From: Pseudoips prasinana
Lineage: Eukaryota; Arthropoda; Insecta; Lepidoptera; Nolidae
Reading direction: 5' to 3'
Length of the DNA: 64,000 nt
NCBI GenBank assembly: GCA_951640165.1
Contig: OX621264.1
Coordinates: forward strand, 5,027,001-5,091,000
A model generated the notes under the pieces. The model was not told the origin of the DNA. It was given only the letters and a program-made list of their open reading frames with translations, and did no database searches. Below are positions 25,201 through 37,300 of this stretch, in pieces. Made by a program: the position numbers and the translations under genes. Each line of letters begins with the position of its first letter. The first letter of the stretch is position 1.

Positions 25201-28200
25201 TATGACGTACTGAGGCTTCTTATGATGACACTATGTGCTGTTACCGACGTCATTGAGTTATGCGTTATAGCAATGTGTTTATCTAGTAGTAACGTGTTCA
25301 ACCTCAGATAATAATTTATTGTGAAAAGTCTTCCTTATTAGAGACACATCCAGCGAAGCACAGTCGGCGTAGTGAGGGTTCTTACGATGACATTTACTGT
25401 GTTACTAAAATAATTGAGTTCTACGTTACAGCAATGTTCTAAGAGTATATCTCGATAACCGAGTTATAGCGTGTTTACGCGCTGAGGCTCAAACACAGAC
25501 GTCGAACATTGAGACAGTGAGGTTTCTTACAATTTCGCATACTCTATCACTGAGGTCTGTAAGTTCTAAGTTATAGCACTGTGTTAATAGATTACCTCGA
25601 TGATATGGTACTAGCGTGTTCAACATACATAATAATATATTATATATATTACGCAGAGGCTTCCTTATTAACGAGACCGTTTTCGCAAATTAGCCGGCGT
25701 AGTGAGGCTTCGGTGACGCTATGTATTGTGTTAGTGACGTCACTGAACTCTGAGTTATAGCAATCTGTTAATAGAATAACGCAATGACCCAATTGCAGTG
25801 CATGAAAAAACTACAATTACAATATACATATGTAATTTGATGATATCCTCAACTTATGGTCCTTCGAACCGTATCATCAATACCCATATATTAGAACTTT
25901 TTGGGTAAATACATACATGTTTAATGATTCGATGGTCACAGATGTTCGTCACATAGGATTTTTAACATTTTTGATTCTACGAAACCACTTATGGAATTTA
26001 ACTTAATAGTATTTTTTCTCAATTCTTGATGATAAAATGTAGAATATGGAATTGTGTCACTACCGTACTTTGACAGTTAAACGTGATAACGTGCTTCGTT
26101 TTAAATATAACAAAATGACAGATCGATGTTGGTACTTCGAGCCTTATCATCAATTAGATGTCTTACCACTCTATTAAGGCCAGTAAAGAAAGGGAAAGGA
26201 TGTGGTATTATTCTGAACGGAGTTACATTAAGTTTTAAGTTCACATCTATGGTCTGTCGAAGTAATTTTTTTCTGTACAGAGTAATATTAACGCAGTAAT
26301 ATTTACTTTTTCAGGCGGCACGCGCCATACTTCGGCCAGCCAGACTACAGAGTTTACGAGCTCAATAAACGGTTACAACAGAGGACAGAGGTGAGGGTAC
26401 TTTCTATTTTATGGCTACATAATGTCACTGACAAGGTAGAATAGTTGAGTAGTCACAACTCACAACAGTCAAGTCACAACAGTCAGTCAGGCCATTCCAC
26501 CAATGAAATCGTGGATTAGTTCTATTTGGTTAAGAAGATCTCCGCGAAGAGAAACATTTGATCCACATATATAGATAGAGTCAGTAAAATTCAAATGCTG
26601 TGCAGTGAGATAGAGTAAGTAAAATTCAAATGGGTGCTGTGTGGTGACGCGGCGAATATTAGAATATCATCACCCAATCCCGAGGGGCCATAGAAGTCGA
26701 CCTGAAAGAATATCTACCAGAGGACGGGCAGCAGCTTCCGTTTGAGTACCATAACCATCTTACTGCGATCGCCAAACCGCCTGATAAGCGCGGCTAGCAT
26801 TTCTCCCAAGATGATTCTAGGGAGAGGCTTGTCCAGCAGTCCACTTCTTCCAGATATTATAATGAAGTAAAATACGAATACAAATTTATTTATTGCGAAC
26901 ACAGGTAGATAATGTACATTTAAGGGTGATAGTAAAATGTTAGTCTAGGATCTTCTATCTTCTAGGATTTTATTTTGTTACAATTTTTGCTTAATATTAG
27001 AAGCAATGCGATTACAAATTTAATAATAAAATTAAATAAAAGTAAAAATGTCACACAATTAAATTAGAATATATACACATGTCAATATTGCGCAATGTAT
27101 AGACGTCAATAATATAATATGTCAATTAACAAATAAATAAATAAAGTAGCCTAAGTCGTCAAGATACATCAATACACAAATTATCAATTTACATAGTTGA
27201 GCCATTATTATAATTTACATTACATACCGTTATCTAATAAATATTCGCTTATGGTGTAATAAACCTTATTAATTAACGAAAGAAAGGTTCTCGAATGGTG
27301 ACCACGTGATGGTAGCGGGGACCGCTGGATGCGGGCAGTAAAGACCGGCAATTGTGGAGATCCTTGGGGGACGCCTTTGTTCAACTGTGGACAACTTTCG
27401 GCTGGTATGATGATGAAGTGAAATACTATCTATTTCTTATTTACCATATTAACAAGTACACATAAATTACAAATTGTTCTTTAAGTACAATAAAGGACAG
27501 CCTTCTCGCTGCAGCGATATCTTATATAAAGCTGTCGGTCCTGTACCTGAACTCTTTCCGGTCGTGTCGCTAGGCGTCCCATCGGATCATGAGAGTGATG
27601 GAATAGAAAGTGCCCCTGTGTTTGCGCATACACTTGTGCACTATAATATGTCCTGCGCAATTGGCTAGTCTCCATTAAGACTGGCCGCCGTGGCCGAAAT
27701 TCGGTCGGGAGGACATCATCATCTTAGTGGCAACCAGGCTGATACTGAGAAATTTTCTTACCATAACAATCACTTATGGGTCGGCCGGGTTTAAACCCAG
27801 GACTTCATTCGCTGCAGTTGAACATGCTACCGCTAACGAGGCACTCAATTCTTCACCATCTCAAAATTTGTTCTTATTTCCAATACATTCGTACACCTTT
27901 TGCTACCATTATCCATTGATATTACGACGGTCACCGTAGCCTAGTTGGTAGTGATCCTGCCTACGAAGCTGGTGGTCCTGGGTTCGAATCCCGGTAAGTG
28001 CAAATATTTGTGTGATGAGCACGAATATTTGTTTCTGAGTCATGGATGTTTTCTATGTATTTAAGTATTTATCTATCTATATAAGTATGTATATCGTCGC
28101 CTGGTACCCAAAGTACAAGCTTTGCGTATTTTGGGGCTAGGATGATCTGTGTGACATTGTCCCTATATATTATTATTATCCCTATATATTATTATTAGCT

Positions 28201-31200
28201 GTAAGTTGTAGTAAGTGTAGTTGTAGGTAAGTTGTGTAATAGCTCTGCCTAGTTTGGGATCAGTTGGCAATGTGTAGGTAAGTTGTCCCAAGATATATAT
28301 TTATTTATGTATGTGGAATCGTCAGTTAAATTTCCTATTGTACAGTGGAGACCAGTGGTAGGATACCTTCTTTTTCTTTAAAATTAATGGTTTTTTGAGC
28401 GTTGAACTTAATAAATTGTAGCATATGCGTTGTTCGGATTTATAAACTATATTGCTACGAAGTTTCATCAAAATATCTTCCGTGGTTTTTTTTAAAGCAT
28501 TTAGCGTGACCGTCGTTATAAACACAAGGTCCGCCATAATAATAACATTTAATTCGTACCTTAATATAGACAGAACCATTCAGACAATATGTAGTAAAAA
28601 TATAGCTAAAATTTAAAATTTAGATAAGTAAACCTACACATGATCCTTGACAATAACTTAATTTTTAATTAGCTAAATATCGTTACTGTTATAAAATAAA
28701 TCTTATTGTAAATTATTTCCTACAATCCGTGTACCTAAATATCTATATGTACCTAGAAATAATTATAAATTAATTATAATATATTACTACGAACATGTTC
28801 TGACTATTTACAAGCTCTTTTTTAAAGTCTACGTGAATAAAAACCTTTTTATGTTTTATTTTTTTATATTTTTTTGAAAGACTAACAAACATCCATACTC
28901 ACAAACCTACGTATTAATAATATCAGTATGCTTAAAATTAGTTGTAGAGAAATCTCTGATGTGGGATGTTTATTATTGAATATTATACATTACCCCATAA
29001 AACTGCCGCGGAGACTCTTCCGATCAAAAGGTTACGTGTTCGATCTCACCCAAAACAAATATTAGAACTCATGAACATGTCTTTTGTCTAGTTCAGGGCG
29101 TATTTCGTGTTTTGTATGTAAGTATGTATTGACAAAAAAACCGGCCAAGTGCGAGTAAGATTCGCACATGAAGGGTTCCGTAGCAGCAAGTATTTCAGTA
29201 GATTAAATGAAAGCAAATTGCGGTTTATAAAGTTATAAAAAAAACTACTTGCTAGATCTCGTTCAGACCAATTTTCGTTGTTAGTTTCTATGGTAATGTA
29301 CATCATATATTATTTTTAGTTTTATCATACTGTTATTTTAGAAGTTACAGGGTGGGGGGGGGGACACTCATTTTACCATTTTGGAAGTGTCTCTCGCGCA
29401 AACTATTCAGTTTAGACAAAAATGATATTATGGATAGGTCTTCAAAAATCAATATGATTTTTGAAGACCTATCCATCCATCCTATCCATAGACAAACCAC
29501 ATGTATGGGTACGATGAAAAAAAAATATGATGTTCAGTTCTATGTATGGCGACCCCCAAAATTATTGTTCTTTTTCTATTTTTGTGTAAAAGTCTTAATG
29601 CGGTTCACAGAATACACCTATTTACCAAGTTTCAGCAGTACAGCTCTTATAGTTTCGGAAAAAAGTGGCTGTGACATACGGACGGACAGACAGACATGAC
29701 GAATCTATAAATAAGGGTTCCGTTTTTTGCCATTTGGCTACGGAAACCTAAAAAGAAGTATTTAATATTTCTATCTGTTGTCTAGTATCCATAGTACAAG
29801 CTTTGCTTAGTTTCGCATAGATGGCACTGTGTGATATGTCCCGGATATTTATTGATTTATTAAAATAATAAAAAATAAAATAAAAAAGGTTTTTATTCAC
29901 GTAAACTTTAAAAAAGCGCTTGTAAATAGTCAGAACATGTTTGTAGTAATACAGTTATTATTTCTAGTTACTTATTACAGATATTTAGGTACACGGAATG
30001 TTAAAACATTTATACAATTTATTTTATAATGGTAGTGATATTTAGCTAGCTTGTATTAAGTTATTGTCAAAGAGATTATGTTTAGGTTTAATTATTGAAA
30101 TTTATACTTTACTACATATTGTCTGAATGGTTCTGTACAGTATTATACAACCAGGAATACGCCTGTCTATGCCTGTTATTTAGACCTATCAAAAGCGTTC
30201 GACCTGGTATCCTATGATATATTATGGCAAAAACTGAAAACTGAAACGACTGTACCGTCTGACATCGTGTCAATCATGAGATATTGGTATTTAAATCAAA
30301 AAAAATGCCGTAAAATGGGATGGATGCCATTCTGAGATGTACAGGTTGGAGTGCGGAGTGAGGCAGGGGGGGTTAACCTCTCCTCGACTCTTCAATTTGT
30401 ACATTAATAAGCTAATAGGCATTCTCAGTAGCACTAGCATAGGATGTCATCTGGAAGGAGTATGTATGAATAACATCAATTATGCTGATGATGCAGTTTT
30501 ATTAACACCATCGATTAATGCCATGCGTAAGCTACTTCTTATATGTGAGGAATATGTACAAGCCCATGGACTCAGATATAACACAAAAAAGAGTGAGGTG
30601 ATGGTGTTTCAGGCGGGTAATAAATCATACTCCAAAATCCCTCCTTTGTATCTTGGCGGTGCCTGCCTAAACAAAGTTGATCGTTTTAAGTATCTGGGTC
30701 ACTGGGTTTCGGAAGATCTGAGTGACAATTTAGATGTCGAACGAGAACGCAGAGCGCTTTCTGTGCGCTGTAATATGCTGGCTCGCAGGTTTGCATGGGG
30801 TACGGAACAGGTCAAAGTAACTTTGTTTAAAGCTTATTGCCAATCATTTTACACATGCAGCCTGTGGACGAAGTACACCCAGCGCACATATAGCGCTCTG
30901 CGAGTACAATATAACAACGCATTCAGGGTGATGTTCGGACTGCCGCGCTATTGCAGTGCCTCTGCCATGTTTGCAGAAAAGAGCGTAGATGGGTTTCATG
31001 CCATCATAAGGAAACGATGTGCCTCCATGATGCAACGCATGCGATCCAGTTCGAATAGCATCCTGAGTGTGTTGGGTGGACGCTGGGACTCGCCGATGTT
31101 CCGGCACTGGACATCCCTACACTCTACAGGTGGTCGTGTTCTGGGCTTGGTTTGAGCTTGTGCCCTCCACCCACATTATACTTAAATTATTATTACTAAC

Positions 31201-34200
31201 ACTAGTTATTAAGATGTATTACTAACAAATAATATGGACTGTGTCTGAATTAAATGATTTATTATTATTATTATTATTATAATAAGGTATGAATTCAGTA
31301 TTATTATTATAACGGACGTATTATTTATATATATAACTTATTCTATATTTGGGTTACATGGAGAGAAATTTCAGTACAATCCTGGCATTATGAACAAATA
31401 TCTGTCCTGGGTGGAAATCGACCCCACCACGACAACCGGCCCGTCTAAATATATTTATTATTGAAGAAACCTTCTGTGAATATTTCAGGACTCAGATAAC
31501 CTGTGGTGGGATGCGTTCGCGACAGAGTTCTTCGAGGACGACGCGACGCTCACACTCACATTCTGTTTAGAAGATGGACCTAAAAGATACAGTAAGTTTG
31601 TTTTGATTATAACCTTTATAAACCTTTGGTTGGTTTTGCATGGGACAACAACTTTAAGAGAGGTATATATATAGCGTTCATTCGCTCAAAGAGCTGCTCG
31701 ACTTGGGAAGTACCTCCACTTTGCAGAAGACATTCCTTAATAATAACATTAATAATATAAATGTTGTGTTTTCGAGTGTGAGTAAAGTCGCCAGCGCTCA
31801 TTTGGGGTGCTGACTCTTAAAGGCCAGTAAAGCACCCGCGACTCCTCTAGTGTCGCGAGTGTCCATGGGCGGCGGTGATCACTTACCATCAGGTGACCCA
31901 CTTGCTCGTTTGTCGCCCTCAGATATTTAAAAAAAAAACGTACTTGTCTAATAATTTTTTATAAAGTATTTTCAATCCGGCTCGAAAGACCATATTCTGA
32001 GTGAATTCACAAATATAACATTAAGAAAATAAGTTGTTATAAGATATACTTCACTATTGGATTTTCTCAGTTCTCAGTTTTTACCTGTAATAATAGTTGT
32101 AAGTGATGATTAATGTGCCCCGTATGGATATTTACAAACATAGTGCCTATTATCAATCAATGAATATATAATAGGTCTTTACCTATGAAATTGCCGTTTT
32201 GTATGAAAAAATTTAAACGAATTTTTTTCATGAATTTTTTTATTTGTATTAATCGAAGTAATCACCCATGCAATCAATGCATCTTTGCCATCGCAGTGGC
32301 AGTTTATTGATGCCCTTCTTAAAGAAATCAGCTGGACGGGAGGCAACAAATTCTTCAAAGGCATTTTGTACTGCCTCTCGGGTATTGAATTTTTTTCCCG
32401 CCAAGAAGTTATCCAAATTCTGGAAAAAGTAGTAGTCTGTAGGCGCAAGGTCTGGTGAGTAGGGCGGATGACGGAGAGCTTCCAACCCCAGTTCTTGCAA
32501 CTTGGAGACCGTCTGCTGTGCAGTATGAGGTCGCGCGTTGTCGTGCAGGAGCAGCGGAGACGAGCGATTGACCAATGCTGGTTGGAGATGCGCCAGCTTC
32601 TCCATCATTGTGCTCAGTTCTTCACAGTACACATCTGCAGTAATGCTCACCCCGTTTGGTAAGAAGCTGTGATGAATCACACCGGCGCTAGACCACCAAA
32701 CAGTGACCATCACTTTTCTAGGGGTAAGTTTTCGTTTAGGGCATTGTTTAGGTGCTGAACCAGGATCCAACCAACTTGCTGAGCGCTTGCGGTTATCAAA
32801 CAGAATCCATTTTTCATCGCAGGTAACAATGCGGTTCAAAATTCCTTCATTTGTGTGTCTGTTGAGCAGTGCAAGGCACGTCTCGACGCGTACTTCGCGC
32901 TGGCGATCATTGAGTTCGTGGGGCACCCATTTGTCAAGCTTTTTTACCTTGCCAATTTGACGCAAATGGACCAATATTGTTTTGACGCTAACGTCGAAAG
33001 CTGCTGCTAATTCAGCCGTAGATTGTGTATCATCAGCTTCCACAACCGCCTTTAATTCGTCATTGTCGACCAAAGTCTTCGGACGACCGCGAGGTTCATT
33101 TTTCAGGTCGAAATTTCCAGAACGGAAGCGAGCAAACCAATAACAGGTGGTGCGTTGGTTTGTAGTGTTAGCTCCGTAAACGTCGTTGATGTTGCGTGCC
33201 GCTTGTGCCGCGTTGCTGCCACGACGGTACTCATATTCCATAATTACTCGAATTTTTAACGTATCCATGATGACGAAAAAGATTGAAATACGATGAAAAT
33301 GTAACACTAATCAATAAAGAAATGACTACTTTTGGAAAAAAGAATCCATGTTTTTAAAATAAAATTAATTTGAAATTAGAATTCTTAGCCAAACAAAAAT
33401 TATTTTGATTTGAAATGGCCAGTACTGCAGAACGGCAATTTCATAGGTAAAGACCTAATATAATAAATTGCCAAAACAGATAAAGAGCTTACTCTATACC
33501 AAGGTCTTTCAAAATAAACTCAAAAAAATCTTGTTGAATCAATGTTGCTATAATATTAATGATAATCTAATAGATGAATAAATATACTTTACAGTGTATT
33601 TTGAAATTGTTATTATATATTTTTTTAAAGTTCATTATTAAATAAACTTGACATTTACTTTGCTAGCTTTATTAGGACTTAGAATGTTGACTAATTACTA
33701 ATCTCTTTGACTATTACTCGTATATAAATTTAACTATACTAATAATTAAGATTGTGTGTTTGTACAATAATTATTTATTGTAATATTGTGTGTATCATGT
33801 AAATCTAAAATAACAAAAACATAATATGTAATTCGGTTTCGAATATTCAGACACGGTGTAAAAATTGTTATTGAATTGAATACATTTAAATTGAATTAAT
33901 TTTTTTATTAAGTATTTTCAATCCGGCTCGAAAGACCATACCATTTTCTGAGTGAATTCACAAGTATAACATTAAGAAAATAAGTTGTTATTAGATTAAG
34001 TACACTATTGCATTTTCTCAGTTCTCCGTTTCTACCTGTAATAATAGTTGTAAGTGATGATTAAGTAAATAAAAAATAAAATAAATAATTATGCTCCTTC
34101 GAAGAGTATGATTTTCAGTTAAATGATTGATTGTTAATTTGAATTAGAGTACAGCGTTGCGACGGTAACGCTCACACTGACCTGGTTTAGAAGACGGATC

Positions 34201-34350
34201 TCAAGAACATATCGCAATTATACGTCATTATTGTCATTTGACTTTATTTATCATAAATCCTTAAAATGTATTTGACAATCCGTATAGTAACTAAACAAAT
34301 ATTGAGAAAGTTAGTTGTATTTTCATATCTATCATGAATTTAAAATGCGA

Positions 34351-34389
<39 letters not shown>

Positions 34390-37300
34390 TCATTGCAATA
34401 GTTAAGATGATCTGACTCGAAGAACCATAGGTCTTATTCTGTTCTGATTGCTTTTAAGTACAATACAATTCAAATTTCAATTGAAATTGTCTTTATTGTA
34501 CACAAAGATTCACATGTAAAGTAAACAGTTGTGTTATAAATACCGTTAAAAGCAACAGGGAAATAAAGAATAACTCAGGTAAACTAGATGGCAGCAGCGA
34601 ATAAATTAAGTTCATCAGATAATTATTATAATTTTATCGTTGTCGCCAGAAACTTACTGTTCATATTATTCTGTTTGTTAAGAACATTTTGTATTGATAT
34701 GTAAAGAGGCATTATGAATAAAATTAATCTCATTCCATATTTAATTTTGATCCGGTTCAAAGGACCAAACCGTTTATAGACTATGATATTTACAAATAAT
34801 CGAATTGTTTTTTTAATTCCAGCAATAGGAAGGACGTTGATACCGCGTTACTTCCGCAGTATATACGAGGGCGGCGTCTCCGAATTATACTACACGATGC
34901 GCCAGCCCAAAGAGTCCTTCCACAACACCAGTATCACGCTTGACTGTGACCACTGCACTATGGTCACGCACCATGGGAAACCTATGTTCACAAAGGTATG
35001 ATTACGTTGTGTGGTTATTACTATGGAATGCAATCTCGAGACGAAATCGCTAAGTCGAGATCTCGAAAATAATTGTTTTATTTAGATATTTCAGTTATTA
35101 TGATGCGAGTAAGATACAACATGAATCATAGAAAAAAAAAATCAATGAAAAGAGTAAAAATAAAGTTAATGATCACATAAATACTGACCTGTAGAATCTC
35201 TTCTAAACAAAATACTTATTTTACAATAATAATGATATGTACTCGGGAATAGAACTTTCCTTCGCCAGCCAGCGACGCACTCACGCGGAGAGAACGCTGT
35301 TCATGCGTCTGTGGGACCTCCAATAGTAATGGCGTCCGACAGGGGTCAATACTAGACCCATTCTTGTTTTCAATATATATTAATTACTCACCTTTATAAG
35401 GGATAAGTATATACTATGGCAACCAGACAAATGATAAACATACTTATATATATTTCTAAATACATACATAAGATATATTACATTCAGACACGGAACAAAT
35501 GATCATGCTCATCACACAAAAGTTGTTCTACGTCTGAATCGAACCCACGACCTCGTAGCAGTCAGGGCCACTAAGCACTAGACTAATAGACCAGTCAAGA
35601 TCTTATAGTAATGGACAAACCTCCTACGCCAAGAGATTTTCTTAAACATGTGTTGATGATTGTACTCCAGGTGTGCACGGAGGGGCGGCTGATCCTGGAG
35701 TTCACGTTCGACGACCTCATGCGCATCAAGTCGTGGCACCTCGCCGTGCGCGCGCACCGCGAGCTCATCCCGCGCCAGGCCGTGCACCCGCCCGACCACG
35801 CCGCGCTGGACCAGCTGGCCAAGAACATCACGCGCCAGGGCATCACCAACTCCACGCTCAACTATCTCAGGGTAAGTGCTGACTACAGACAGTACTGGCA
35901 CCGCGAGGAGATAGAACGTGTTTCTTTCCGTTTTATTTCCTTTGCAAAATTCACATGTGCTTGCGAACTGCTAATCCGGCTCAAAGGACCAATTTTTCTT
36001 AAGCCCTAAAATGTTAGCTATTACTAAATGGTCGTTACAAAAACTATTCTTTCACGGCAAACGTCAACGAGTTGCGTAATAAATGCATATTATATGAGTA
36101 ACATTTTACTTTTGCCTAATTTGTCTGAGTTGTAATTCTGTCATAGTAACAAAAGCTTGGTGCGAAATTAATAACACGTATTGTGTAAAGAATAGCTTTG
36201 TAAGATCATAGAATAAACTCGATCGACTTGTGAACAACTGCATTCGATTTGTTTTCAACCTTCGCAAATATGACCATGTTTCTTCTATTCGTACTCAACT
36301 TCAGTGGTTACCAATTCGTCAACGTCGTTCCTTACGAGCTTTGACCACTCTTTATACTATTCTTGATTCTCCTTTTTATTTAACAACACTTTCAGTATCT
36401 TTTCAGTAACCATAATAACAATCTTCGCTCAACTCATAATCGTTTGCTTCAATGTCTTTCTCATCGTTCTGTCTTTCTCCACTCTTCGTTTTCTATTCAG
36501 TCTATTCTCCTGTGGAATGCACTGCCTTTGGAATTCAGGATGACCAAGAGTCGTTTTCTCCACCGCTATGTTGTTGACATCCCAGCATGCTGTACGAAGC
36601 GATTTGCTTCCTCTTTCATCATACGCACGGCTACGCCGCGGCGTAGCCGTGGAACACCCTCCCAAACGACTAGCTTCCAGACTCATATAACATGGGTTTA
36701 TTCAAAGCTAGACTGAACATGCATCTTATGGGTGTTGTCTGGGTTACGCTCTGTATGGGTTACGCGCGGTTCACCTTCGACCACATCTTCACTTACCATT
36801 TGGTGAGTCAAGTCATGCGCAAACCTATTTTGCATAAAAAAGAACTGGCCAAGGGCGAGTCGGACTCGCGCACGATGGGTTCCGTACCAAATGAGCAAAT
36901 ATTTCACGTTTGTTGTATAGGAGCCCCCTTAAATATTTATTTTATTTTGTTTTTAGTATTTGTTGTTATAGCGGAAACAGAAATACATCATCTGTGAAAA
37001 TTTCAACTGACTAACAATCACGGTTCATGATATACAGCCTGGTGACAGACGGACAGATAGACGGCGAATTCTTAGTAATAGGGTCCCTTTTTACCCAATG
37101 GGTACGGAACCCTAAAAGTTAGATATTGATACACCGACGATATTTAATATAGAATAATTATATATTCCAGTTATGCGTGATCCTGGAGCCGATGCAGGAG
37201 CTGATGTCGCGGCACAAGGCGTACGCGCTGTCGCCGCGCGACTGCCTCAAGACCACGCTGTTCCAGAAGTGGCAGCGCATGGTGGCCCCGCCAGGTAACC

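Noticed and set aside
30337..31155. Stand-alone reverse-transcriptase gene
   Set aside because: Motif A lies upstream in another frame and the (TTA)n-tailed UTR follows, so it is a frameshifted LINE fragment.
35578..35901. 107- and 88-codon minus-strand frames over exon 5
   Set aside because: Antisense of a GC3-rich coding exon; no recognisable protein.
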